Assembly: GCA_021792135.1 (NCBI GenBank)
Contig: JAJYVF010000011.1
Location: forward strand, 78,570-142,569
Length of the DNA stretch: 64,000 bases
From: Acidobacteriota bacterium
GTDB lineage: Bacteria; Acidobacteriota; Terriglobia; Terriglobales; Acidobacteriaceae
Direction: 5' to 3'
The position numbers and the translations under genes are program-made. The notes under the pieces are model-generated. The model searched no databases and was not told the DNA's origin. It was given only the letters and a program-made list of their open reading frames with translations. Positions within the stretch are counted from its first letter, which is position 1. Each line of letters starts with the position of its first letter. Positions 29,610 to 38,027 of this stretch are shown here, one piece after another.

Positions 29610-30719
29610 TTACAGCTCCCGCAGCCCGGCGGCCTGATAGATCTGCGAGATCAGCGAAATGTCGCGCAGGCCTTCTTCCCCGTCGGTTTTCGGCTCGCGG
29701 TTATTCCAGATGCAGTCCGCGAAGGAGTCGGCTTCGGCGGTGAACTGGAGCGGGTCGTGCTGCTCGTCCGGCTCGTCGATGATCTGGCCGTCCCGCGTGC
29801 GCGCCCGGAGATGGAGCCCCTCGTAGATGAAGGCGGGATCCATCTCGATGACTCCCTGTGAGCCGTGAACGCGGAAGTAGCCCTGCATATCTCCGCCGTA
29901 GGTGGTGTTGCAGCTCGCCAGGATGCCGGAAGGAAACTGCATGGTCCAGCCATCGTTCTCTTCCACCTCGTTGAAGCGGCCATCGCGGTCGATCACCGAG
30001 GAATTCGCCTTGATGTCTGCCGGCTCTTCGCCGGTGAGGTAGCGGCAGGCGTTCAGGGCATAAATGCCCACGTCCATCAGCGGGCCTCCTCCGGCCATCT
30101 TCCTGTTCAGCCGCCATTCGCCTGGCTTGATATTGAAGCCGAAGGCGCTCTCGATGGCCTGCACCTGCCCGATGGCGCCGGAGCGAATGAGCTGGATGGC
30201 CTTCAGGTGAAGCGGCTGGTACTGGCAGCGGTAGGCGATCATCAGCTTCACGCCTGCCCTGCGGCAGGCGTTGATCATGGCGCGGCAGTCGGAGATGCTG
30301 GTGGCCATGGGCTTTTCGCAGAGGACGTGCTTGCCGGCCCTCGCCGCGCGAATGGTGTATTCCGCGTGCATCGAGTTCGGCAGCGCAATGTAAACGGCGT
30401 CGATATCCTTGTTGCTGCGGATCTCGTCGTAACTGTCGTAGTCGTAAATGGAGGGCGACGGCACGTTGTACATGGCGGCCTGTTTCTCCGCCTTATCGCG
30501 ATGACCGCTGACCAGGGCGGTGATGCGTCCGGTCTTCGAGAGCGGCAGGCCGGGCATGAAGTGGCCCATCGAGATACGGCCAAGGCCGACGATGCACCAG
30601 CCGAGTTTGCGGCCGGAGGACTGGGCGGCATCCCCGGTTTGCGCTTCGATTTCCGGCAGCGCGCCGGAAAGGGCGGCCATCGTGCCCAGGCGCGAAAATT
30701 CGCGGCGAGTCAGCTTCAT
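29610..30719 (-). CDS. Gfo/Idh/MocA-family oxidoreductase with Tat-type leader
   Basis: 369 residues. The leader MKLTRREFSRLGTMAALSGA has the twin-arginine pattern, so the protein is probably exported folded, as glucose-fructose oxidoreductase is. The Rossmann motif is WCIVGLGRISMGHFMPG, followed by DAVYIALPNSMHAEYTIRAA and the family hallmark GKHVLCEKPMATSISDCRAM; the C-terminal beta-sheet domain includes GGGPLMDVGIYALNACRYLTG. It resembles the glucose-fructose oxidoreductase and xylose dehydrogenase group acting on sugars. AGGAG lies about 10 bases before the ATG. The exact substrate cannot be read from the sequence. Confidence 0.88.
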   Translation of the reverse strand: MKLTRREFSRLGTMAALSGALPEIEAQTGDAAQSSGRKLGWCIVGLGRISMGHFMPGLPLSKTGRITALVSGHRDKAEKQAAMYNVPSPSIYDYDSYDEIRSNKDIDAVYIALPNSMHAEYTIRAARAGKHVLCEKPMATSISDCRAMINACRRAGVKLMIAYRCQYQPLHLKAIQLIRSGAIGQVQAIESAFGFNIKPGEWRLNRKMAGGGPLMDVGIYALNACRYLTGEEPADIKANSSVIDRDGRFNEVEENDGWTMQFPSGILASCNTTYGGDMQGYFRVHGSQGVIEMDPAFIYEGLHLRARTRDGQIIDEPDEQHDPLQFTAEADSFADCIWNNREPKTDGEEGLRDISLISQIYQAAGLREL

Positions 30720-30756
30720 GCTACGTTGCTCCTCGCGCTCATTGTAGGGCTTTTGC

Positions 30757-31392
30757 TTACCAGGAAACGAAGGGCGACTGCCTCACCCATGCATCGCTGG
30801 TGAGCTGCGCCAGCATGAAGGCGGCAACATCCGCGCGCGCGATCCGCGTGCCGCCGCCCGGCAGTGCTTCTCCGTCGACGCGATACCTTCCGCGGCCGGG
30901 CTGATCCAGCAGGCGCGGAGGCTGTATGACGGTCCAGTCCGTATCGCTGGCGCGGATCAGCTCCTGCATCCGCCGCTGCGATCGGAAGGGTCTTCTCAGG
31001 ACGGTGGCTGCCACCGCGCGCAGCAGGAACTGCATCGCGGGAGAGAGCCTCTTTCCGGCATCGGGCCAGACACCGGACGCGCCGAGCACGATGAGTCTGC
31101 GGACGCCGTTCTGCTGCATGGCCGAAAGGATGAGGGCCATGGACCGGGGAAGCAGGCTGTCGTTAGCCAGCGAGCGCGCCCCTAATGCCGAGAGCACGGC
31201 CTGCTGGCCGGCGATGGCGGTGGCGACGGCATGGCTGTTCCGCGCATCGCCCACCACCACCCGCAGCCGGTCGCGCCCCGTGACCCTGTCAGGATTCCTC
31301 ACGAAGGCGGTCACTTCATGACCCAGCGCGCTGGCCTGCTTCACCAGCTCCTGTCCTGTTCCGCCCGAAGCTCCGAAGACGACGATCTTCAT
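30757..31392 (-). CDS. NAD(P)-binding atypical short-chain dehydrogenase
   Basis: 211 residues with MKIVVFGASGGTGQELVKQA, a glycine-rich NAD(P) loop of the atypical SDR (NmrA/YwnB/BVR-B) type, then GDARNSHAVATAIAGQQAVL and RRLIVLGASGVW. Such proteins are flavin or quinone reductases or NADPH sensors; none can be assigned here. AGGAGGG precedes the ATG. It is co-oriented with the Gfo/Idh/MocA gene, 37 bases upstream of it, and may share its transcript. Confidence 0.85.
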   Translation of the reverse strand: MKIVVFGASGGTGQELVKQASALGHEVTAFVRNPDRVTGRDRLRVVVGDARNSHAVATAIAGQQAVLSALGARSLANDSLLPRSMALILSAMQQNGVRRLIVLGASGVWPDAGKRLSPAMQFLLRAVAATVLRRPFRSQRRMQELIRASDTDWTVIQPPRLLDQPGRGRYRVDGEALPGGGTRIARADVAAFMLAQLTSDAWVRQSPFVSW

Positions 31393-31530
31393 CCGCGCTG
31401 CCCTCCTGTGCGCCTGTTGGACTGGCTGGGATCGTTTACCGGTTCAAATTTTCTGAAGGACGACGCTCGGGTGCGTGAAAGGTGGAAGCCCTTTGATGCG
31501 GCTCCTGCGTAATGTCGACACGGGAGGTCG

Positions 31531-33960
31531 TCACTCCTCTCGCAGCAGTACGGCAGGATCCGCCACGGCGGCGCGGCGGGCGGGCACGGATGCGGCGGCC
31601 GTCCCGATGGCGATCATCGCGAGCAAGGCTCCGGTCAGCACGATCGGATCCCAGGCCGTGGCTTCATAAACAATGCTGGCCAGCACGCGGGTCAGAGCCG
31701 CGCCCAGGGCGAGCCCTGCCAGGGAGCCGATGGCCAGCAGCAGCACGGTCCGGCCCAGCGCGGCGCCGAGCACCTCCATCGGCTGCGCGCCCAGGGCTAC
31801 GCGGATGCCCATCTCCCGCAGCCGCCTCGCGACGGTATAGCTGGTCATGCCAAAAATACCGGTGGCTGCGAGCATTCCTGCCAGCAGACCCAGAATGCCA
31901 AGGGCCACCGTGGCGGCGCGGGCAGGAAAGAGGACCAGGGCCAGTGCGTTCGGCCAGCTCTCGATGGTGACCGGGAGGCTGGGGTCGATCTTGTTCATCA
32001 TTGTGCTCAGAGCGGCTGCCATTTCGGCGGGAGAACGCTGCGAGCGCACGACCAGAGTTGTGTCATTTTCGTTGTGCTGCCCCAGAGGCCAATACATGGC
32101 CGGCTGCGGATCCTCGGTCAGGGAATCGTATTTTCCATCCTCGACAACGCCGACGACTTCGTAAATGTCGGGGGTGCGGCCCGGCTCGGCAAAGTACCTG
32201 CCCACGGCCGGAGCGTCTCCGAAGAGTCTGCGCGCAAACGTCTGATTGATGAGGGCCACGTGGGGTGTGTTCGCACTGTCGTTCCACGTGAAATCGCGTC
32301 CGGCAAGCAGCCGTGTTCCGGCGGCGTGCAGGTAGCCAGGAGAAATGATGAAGAATTGTGCTTCCGTTACGCTGTTGGAATTACGGAAATCCGTTGTGCC
32401 CTCCCGGTAGACAGGCGTGGAGCTGCCGCTCGCGCTCAGCGGCGGTGCGTCGACGCTTCCCACCGCCGTGACCCCCGGGATCCTCGCGGCATCTTCAATC
32501 ATTCGCTTCTGCACCGGCAGCGAGGTGGCGTCGGTGTAGCCTGCCATCTTCGTAGCAGTTTCCACCAGGGTCGCGCCCTGCGGTTGAAAGCCGAAGGACG
32601 CGTGCAGCTGGCGGCTCATGCCGCGCAGACCCACCAGCGCGCAGGTGACCAGCAGCGCGCACAATGCCACCTGGAGGCCCAGCAGCAGGTCGCGAATCGT
32701 GAGGCGGCGAAATACGCCGTGTGCCGCGCCGGCTTTCATCATCTGCATGGCATCGGTTTGCCAGATTTGCCGCGCGGTGAGAATCGCCGGCAGGATGCCG
32801 CTGGCCGCCGCCAGCACGACAGCCAGTCCGTAAACGCGCGCATCCGGTGTGACGGTGACGCGGATCGGATAGGCGGCGATTGGATGCCATTGGCTGAGGA
32901 AGCCCATGAGGGTATTGGCCACCAGAACCCCAATGAGACCGCCACCCATGGAGAGAAGGATGGCCTCGGCCAGAACCTGGCGGAGCATCCGCCAGCGGCT
33001 GGAGCCGATGGCCAGGCGGATGGCCAGCTCGCGTCCGCGATCGGCGGCGCGGGCCGCAAAGATGCTCGCCAGGTTGACGCAGGCTGCCGCCAGCACCAGA
33101 AAAGCGAGCAGCAGGACGCCGGTCAGAAACTCCCGCGCCGGGTTGCCGAGCAGGTCGCCCAGCAGTCCAACCCGGGTCAGACGCGCGCCCATCTGGTCGT
33201 TGGTGTCAGGATATTGCTTTGCCAGCTGTCCTGCGACTCGGTTCAGATCGGCCAGCGCCTGGCGTTCCGTCACGCCTGGCTTCATGGCGCCAAACATGAA
33301 AATGCCGTGGTTATAGCGTTTGTCGAGGTAGTCGTAACCCTCGACCTGCGCTTCGTTCATCATGGGGATCCAGAAATCGGGCCAGAGAAAGACCTCCGTG
33401 CCATGAAAGTCCGGAGGCGCTACACCGATCACGGTGAAGGGCTGTTTGTCGAGGTCCACCTTCGCGCCGATCACCCGCGGATCGGCTCCGAAATGCGCCC
33501 TCCAGTAGCTGTCGCTCAGAACGACCCAGGGCATGGAGTTCGGACCATGCTCGTCGGCTGTGTGGAAGAAGCGGCCCAGCTCCGGCTGCACGCCCAGCAT
33601 GTCGAAGTAATTACTCGTGACCTCGTAGTCCCAGACTTCCCGGGCCAGACCTCCGGTGCTGGTAGCCGCCTGCCCGATGCGAAAGGCCGCAATGGCGCTG
33701 AAGGTGGTGTTCCGTTTCTGGAAGTCGACGATATCCGGGTAGGACTGGCTGATGAACCCCTGCGGTTTTTGCTCGATCATCCGCAGCCTGTCGGCATGGG
33801 CGACCGTCAGGGGGCGCAGGATCGCGGCATTCATGACCCCAAGGACGACCAGATTGGCGGCGATGGCCATGGTCAGCGACAACACCGCTATGAGCGCAAA
33901 GCCAGGTGCGTGGCGCAGCCGCCTGGTGGCAATCCGGATGTCGTTCCAGAGGTCCTGCAT
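31531..33960 (-). CDS. ADOP-type ABC transporter permease (acidobacterial duplicated orphan permease)
   Basis: 809 residues formed from two MacB-like halves: an N-terminal helix (FALIAVLSLTMAIAANLVVL), a periplasmic domain, three helices around RAADRGRELAIRLAIGSSRW, then a second half with its own periplasmic domain and final helices bounded by TVARRLREMGIRVALGAQPM. The opening MQDLWNDIRIATRRLRHAPG is the standard start of the ADOP family, which is greatly expanded in Acidobacteria and normally lacks a linked ATPase, as here. GGAGGACAG precedes the ATG. Substrate unknown. Confidence 0.92.
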   Translation of the reverse strand: MQDLWNDIRIATRRLRHAPGFALIAVLSLTMAIAANLVVLGVMNAAILRPLTVAHADRLRMIEQKPQGFISQSYPDIVDFQKRNTTFSAIAAFRIGQAATSTGGLAREVWDYEVTSNYFDMLGVQPELGRFFHTADEHGPNSMPWVVLSDSYWRAHFGADPRVIGAKVDLDKQPFTVIGVAPPDFHGTEVFLWPDFWIPMMNEAQVEGYDYLDKRYNHGIFMFGAMKPGVTERQALADLNRVAGQLAKQYPDTNDQMGARLTRVGLLGDLLGNPAREFLTGVLLLAFLVLAAACVNLASIFAARAADRGRELAIRLAIGSSRWRMLRQVLAEAILLSMGGGLIGVLVANTLMGFLSQWHPIAAYPIRVTVTPDARVYGLAVVLAAASGILPAILTARQIWQTDAMQMMKAGAAHGVFRRLTIRDLLLGLQVALCALLVTCALVGLRGMSRQLHASFGFQPQGATLVETATKMAGYTDATSLPVQKRMIEDAARIPGVTAVGSVDAPPLSASGSSTPVYREGTTDFRNSNSVTEAQFFIISPGYLHAAGTRLLAGRDFTWNDSANTPHVALINQTFARRLFGDAPAVGRYFAEPGRTPDIYEVVGVVEDGKYDSLTEDPQPAMYWPLGQHNENDTTLVVRSQRSPAEMAAALSTMMNKIDPSLPVTIESWPNALALVLFPARAATVALGILGLLAGMLAATGIFGMTSYTVARRLREMGIRVALGAQPMEVLGAALGRTVLLLAIGSLAGLALGAALTRVLASIVYEATAWDPIVLTGALLAMIAIGTAAASVPARRAAVADPAVLLREE

Positions 33961-34142
33961 TCCCTGTCCTCCGTTGAGGAGATCCCTTTCCGGAGGTCAG
34001 CATGCGCGGAGCCACCCTGCCACGGGACAGATGCTACGAGAAACGTTGAACTTAGGGCTGGCCGAGAGGGTTGCGCTGAAGGAGAGATGTCCGTTTTCGA
34101 TACGCGGCGTCCGATCGCGGACAGGGGCCTCTCCGCCGCTGC

Positions 34143-34215
34143 CGGCCTGGGCTGCGGACGGGACCGGATGCGGCCGGCCGAAAACAGCTCACTTCGGGAT
34201 CCGCAGCCCAGGCCG
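34143..34215. repeat. Long perfect inverted repeat between two minus-strand genes
   Basis: CGGCCTGGGCTGCGGA (34143-34158) recurs as its exact reverse complement at 34200-34215, with 41 bases between the arms. The loop contains a further GCGGCCGGCCG palindrome. The hairpin lies 28 bases beyond the stop of the gene to its right and about 180 bases before the ADOP gene start. It is not followed by a T-run, so it is either a Rho-independent-like barrier without a T-tract or a repetitive palindromic element. Confidence 0.65.
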
Positions 34216-34243
34216 CGGATGGCTGGCGCCGAATCATAAGATC

Positions 34244-35371
34244 CTAATCAGCCTTATAACTGTCTTTTCCCCAGTGGAAGGTGACCGCCGGCGAGCAGCC
34301 CGGTTCGGAGGCCGCGGGGGCCGCGGGAGCCGCGGGAGCCGCGGGTGTTTGCAGGCTCGGCGCATCGGACACGCCGATATAACGTACGGTGGTCTGGCCG
34401 GCATCCACGCCTTTTGCGCCCGAGAGCAGGGCTACCACCAGCTGGCCCTGCGCATTGCTCTTGGTGCTGATGGTACGGGTATTGTCGGCCGTGATGGTAT
34501 CGAGTTTCAGAGCCTTGTCGGCCGGAAAACCTGTGCCCTCGACCAATACCAGGCTGGCATCCCTGACGCCCAGCAGGACCTCCAGTTTGCAGCCTTTGTC
34601 CTGGCTGGTGATCGGGAAAGGAACCGCGCTGGTGGCGGCTCCGTGCTTCTGGTCCGCGCCGATGAGAGCGACGCGGATCGCTTCACCGGGGGCGGCCGTG
34701 GTCTGAATATGCAGGGGCTGGTTGGGCTGCATGGTGTCGGTGCAGCCGGGGGCGCCGAAACCCGGCATCGGCGGCGATGCCGGTGCTGCGGCTGGGGCGG
34801 CTCGGGCTTTCGCGGGCGCTGACGGCTCTGCCGGCGCCGGCGGCGCGCACACGGCGACTCCGCTCGCATTGACGGTCAGCCCGTTCATGAAGGTCCGGGC
34901 CTGGGTATCGAGGGGCCAGCGGATCAGGGAGAGCTTTTCGCCGGGTGTGAACCCGGAGCTGGTGATCTGGTAGTCGATGCGGGTGGTTCCGTCGGGGATC
35001 TTTGCGCGATTGATCTCAACCAGAGAAATGGCGATGCCGGGAGTGGAGATTTGCGGGCCCCAGCGTGCCTGCGCACCGGCGAGACGCGTGATAGCGGCGA
35101 GAATCCGCTGCTGGTGCTCTTCGGCCTGTTCGGCCGGAGTCGGCGTGTGCGGATCGGGGGGCAGGTCTTCGAGACTCGGCGGCGGCGCCCCTGGAACGAG
35201 CCCTCCGGTGGGAGCGGCCTTCTGCGACGGCGAACCGGCGGGCTGCTGGGACGACGAAGTTGCAGGCAGCTGCGAAGACGTTGCCGGGGCCGGCGCGGAC
35301 GACTGAGCCGCGGAACCGAGGCAAAGGACTGCCGCGAGAACGCTGACTGCGGCCACATATCGGGGAACCAT
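34244..35371 (-). CDS. Secreted Pro/Ala-rich protein of unknown function
   Basis: 375 residues. A signal peptide (MVPRYVAAVSVLAAVLCLGS) is followed by a low-complexity Ser/Pro/Gln/Ala stretch to about residue 75, a helix-rich middle, and a beta-rich C-terminal half (SLVLVEGTGFPADKALKLDT, GQLVVALLSG) ending near SYKAD. A second Pro/Ala run lies near residues 185-205 and a third before the C-terminus. Two segments resemble Ig-like folds in their strand spacing, but I do not recognise a named domain. It is the gene upstream of the ADOP permease on the same strand. Confidence 0.65.
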   Translation of the reverse strand: MVPRYVAAVSVLAAVLCLGSAAQSSAPAPATSSQLPATSSSQQPAGSPSQKAAPTGGLVPGAPPPSLEDLPPDPHTPTPAEQAEEHQQRILAAITRLAGAQARWGPQISTPGIAISLVEINRAKIPDGTTRIDYQITSSGFTPGEKLSLIRWPLDTQARTFMNGLTVNASGVAVCAPPAPAEPSAPAKARAAPAAAPASPPMPGFGAPGCTDTMQPNQPLHIQTTAAPGEAIRVALIGADQKHGAATSAVPFPITSQDKGCKLEVLLGVRDASLVLVEGTGFPADKALKLDTITADNTRTISTKSNAQGQLVVALLSGAKGVDAGQTTVRYIGVSDAPSLQTPAAPAAPAAPAASEPGCSPAVTFHWGKDSYKAD

Positions 35372-35451
35372 ACGTCTGAGGATAGTCGAAAATCCGGATT
35401 GCGCGCAGTCTGCTGCCGGGCGGGTGACGGAGGAGCACGAAGGGGTATCTA

Positions 35452-36507
35452 ATGGTTGATGCGATGCGAGCGCTCCGCAACATCCCGCTGGCGCTTGTGC
35501 TGCTGGCGCTGACTCCGGGCTTCCCTTTGACTCCGCTGGCCGGCGTGCCGGCGCATGCGCAGATGGCCGGCCGCAAACGGCTGATTCTGAAGGATGGAAC
35601 CTATCAAATTGTAGTCCGCTGGAAGGTCGAGGGCGACCGCGTCCGGTATCTGAGCGCCGAGCGCGGCGACTGGGAGGAAATTCCTTACTCCCTGATTGAC
35701 TGGGCAGCGACCGAAAAGTGGAACAAGGAGCATAAGCCGGGGGTAGAGCAGCAATCGGAGCCCGCCCAGCAGGCTTCGTCTCCAGCCCAGGATCAGGCGG
35801 CCGCCGCGGCGATTGATCGCGCAGAGGCTGCCGAACGCGCCGATCAGCGGGCGCGCATGCCGCAGGTGGTGCCCGGACTGCAGCTGCCTGACAACGATGG
35901 CATCTTCGTGCTCGATTATTTCCAGGGAATCCCCGAACTGGTGGAACTGCACCAGAGCGCCGGCGATGTGAATCAGGGTGGAACGCACAACGTGCTGCGT
36001 GCGGCGATCAACTCGTTTCACGGCGCGCAGGAGCCGGTGCGGATTAACGGGCAGGCGGCCCGGGTTCGGCTGCACATAAACGACCCAGCCCTGTACGTCA
36101 GCCTGAGCACGGGCGAAAGCGAGCAGATTGCCCCGCAATCGGCGCTGGTCGTCAATACGCATGAAGACGACTCCATCAAGGACAAGAACTCGTACAGTTC
36201 GCCCAACAGCCGCTATGCCATTGTCCGGGTTGAGGTGCAGCCGGGCGAACGGGTCATCGGCGCCGTCCGGATCAGCCGCCTGGGCGCCGTGACCCAGTCG
36301 GAGAGCATCGTGCCGACCAATGAAGAAATCCTGCCGGGCCGGCACTGGATGAAACTGACGCCGAGAGAGCCATTGCCCGTGGGCGAGTACGCCCTGATGG
36401 AGATCCTGGGGCCAGGCGTGGTCAACCTGGACGTCTGGGATTTCGGTGTTTCTCCGAATGCTCCGGAGAACCGGCATCCGATTACGCCGACAAAGAGCAG
36501 CGACTAG
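35452..36507 (+). CDS. Secreted protein of unknown function (351 aa)
   Basis: A hydrophobic signal (NIPLALVLLALTPGFPLTPL, cut after AHAQ) is followed by a short beta-rich domain (RLILKDGTYQIVVRWKVEGD, VRYLSAERGDWEEIPYSLID), a Gln/Ala/Glu-rich coiled linker (about 95-135), and a larger C-terminal domain ending in VNLDVWDFGV. The N-terminal part reads like a small SH3-like or lysozyme-inhibitor-like module, with no named family recognised. AAGGGG lies upstream of the ATG. The gene is divergent from the Pro/Ala-rich secreted protein, 80 bases away. Confidence 0.7.
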   Translation: MVDAMRALRNIPLALVLLALTPGFPLTPLAGVPAHAQMAGRKRLILKDGTYQIVVRWKVEGDRVRYLSAERGDWEEIPYSLIDWAATEKWNKEHKPGVEQQSEPAQQASSPAQDQAAAAAIDRAEAAERADQRARMPQVVPGLQLPDNDGIFVLDYFQGIPELVELHQSAGDVNQGGTHNVLRAAINSFHGAQEPVRINGQAARVRLHINDPALYVSLSTGESEQIAPQSALVVNTHEDDSIKDKNSYSSPNSRYAIVRVEVQPGERVIGAVRISRLGAVTQSESIVPTNEEILPGRHWMKLTPREPLPVGEYALMEILGPGVVNLDVWDFGVSPNAPENRHPITPTKSSD

Positions 36508-36535
36508 CGGTTCACCGCCATCCGCTATCCGTTCC

Positions 36536-37102
36536 TCATTGCCGCACATCGTCGGAAGGCCGCATGCTGGTCAGGGCGGCCAGCACTTCGTGGCTGTGGA
36601 CGCTGGGATTCACCTTCGTCCATACCCTGACGATCTTGCCTTCGGGGTTGATGAGGAAGGTGTTGCGGTTAGCGATCTGCAGCGGGCCGAAGTTGCCGAG
36701 CGAGCCGTACTTCTTAACCACCTTCTTGCCGGGATCGGCGAGCAGAGTGAAGTGCAGGCTGTCCTTCGTGCAGAACTGTCTGTGGCTGTCGACCGTATCG
36801 ACGCTGACACCGAGGATCGCGGCGTTGAGAGCCTTGTACTGGCTGAGATCGCGCTGGAAATTGTGGGCCTCGATGGTGCAGCCGGTCGTCATGTCCCTGG
36901 GATAGAAGTAGAGGACGACCCATTGGCCGCGGTAATGGTCGAGATTGACCTCCTGGCCTTCCTGGTTGGACAGGGTAAAGTCAGGGGCGGTCTGGCCCTC
37001 CTCGGGCATGGGGGCGTTGTTGGCGGCGAATCCGCGCTGGATCGCGAAGGCGGCAACGACGAGAATGGCGACGGCGATGGCGATCAGGGAGATTTTCGAC
37101 AT
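36536..37102 (-). CDS. Membrane-anchored peroxiredoxin (BCP/PrxQ type)
   Basis: 188 residues from ATG 37102, where GAGGAG lies upstream; an N-terminal helix (SLIAIAVAILVVAAFAIQRG) anchors a thioredoxin-fold domain. The peroxidatic Cys is in YPRDMTTGCTIEAHNFQRDL, the PxxxTxxC motif being recognisable with Thr before the Cys. A second Cys in HRQFCTKDSLHF could be the resolving residue, placed later than in typical BCP. These enzymes reduce hydroperoxides with thioredoxin. The anchor suggests action at the membrane or in the periplasm. Confidence 0.88.
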   Translation of the reverse strand: MSKISLIAIAVAILVVAAFAIQRGFAANNAPMPEEGQTAPDFTLSNQEGQEVNLDHYRGQWVVLYFYPRDMTTGCTIEAHNFQRDLSQYKALNAAILGVSVDTVDSHRQFCTKDSLHFTLLADPGKKVVKKYGSLGNFGPLQIANRNTFLINPEGKIVRVWTKVNPSVHSHEVLAALTSMRPSDDVRQ

Positions 37103-37146
37103 GATCTTCTCCTCGTCTCTGCGTGGCCGGTCCGGGGTGCGCACCA

Positions 37147-38010
37147 TTATCCATGTTCAATCGCGATCACGGCAACTCCGGCAGCGTCGGCCTCGGTGCA
37201 CACAGCATCGCGGTCGAAGATGAGGGTGCGATGGGCTTCAAGAGCGAGACAGGTGGCGCCGGCCTGGCGCATGGTCTGGATGGTGCGGATGCCAATGACG
37301 GGAACGTCGAAACGCATGTCCTGCCTGGGCTTGGCGACCTTGACGACGGTCAGGGTGCGCTCGAGTGTGGACGCAGGATCCCCCAGGGTACGCATCAGTG
37401 CGCCGGCGCGCTCGATGGTGGCGTCGGTGCCTTCCATGGCCTCGATCGCGACGCAGGCCTGGGCGGCGATGACCACCGTCTGCCCCAGATCGAAGCCGGC
37501 GAGGGCCAGCGCGACCTGGCGGCCGTAGTCGATGTCGCGCTGCTCCTGTTCGCTGGGCGGGCGGGCGGTGAGGACGCCGGGCTGGGCGAGCAGCGGTTCA
37601 AGGTAGGCTGTCGACGGGATGAGGCGGATGCCTTCGTCGGCGAGGACTTTGGCGACGGCGCCCAGCAGCATGTCGGTGTTGCGGGTGCGCAGGTTGAGGA
37701 GCAGCTTGCCGAGGCGCCAGTCCGGGCGGATGCTCGAGAAGATCTGCTTGTGCTTCACCTGGCCGGCCATCACGGCCTCGGAGACGCCTTCTTTGTGGAA
37801 GGTGTCGATGAGGCGAGACAACTCGCCGAGCGAAAGCCAGTGCACGCGGATGCCGGGATCGGCCTGGGCGCGGGCGTTCATCTCGGGATCGGTCTCTTCC
37901 CTGATGGCGGCGACCACGACTTCGGCGCCGTGAGCGCGCGCGGCGTCGAGGAGGAGAAAGGGGAAGCGTCCGTTGCCGGCGATGAGGCCGAGTTTTTGCG
38001 AAGATGCCAT
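37147..38010 (-). CDS. lpxI: UDP-2,3-diacylglucosamine pyrophosphatase LpxI
   Basis: 287 residues of the LpxI (DUF1009) family: LGLIAGNGRFPFLLLDAARA at the start, EAVMAGQVKHKQIFSSIRPD in the middle, and the catalytic Asp region DMRFDVPVIGIRTIQTMRQA near the end. It cleaves UDP-2,3-diacylglucosamine to lipid X, the fourth step of lipid A synthesis in bacteria lacking LpxH. The presence of a lipid A gene fits a diderm with lipopolysaccharide, as most Acidobacteria. It lies 17 bases after the stop of the M14-type gene and may be co-transcribed with it. Confidence 0.9.
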   Translation of the reverse strand: MASSQKLGLIAGNGRFPFLLLDAARAHGAEVVVAAIREETDPEMNARAQADPGIRVHWLSLGELSRLIDTFHKEGVSEAVMAGQVKHKQIFSSIRPDWRLGKLLLNLRTRNTDMLLGAVAKVLADEGIRLIPSTAYLEPLLAQPGVLTARPPSEQEQRDIDYGRQVALALAGFDLGQTVVIAAQACVAIEAMEGTDATIERAGALMRTLGDPASTLERTLTVVKVAKPRQDMRFDVPVIGIRTIQTMRQAGATCLALEAHRTLIFDRDAVCTEADAAGVAVIAIEHG

Positions 38011-38027
38011 TTGTAACCGTTGCTGGG

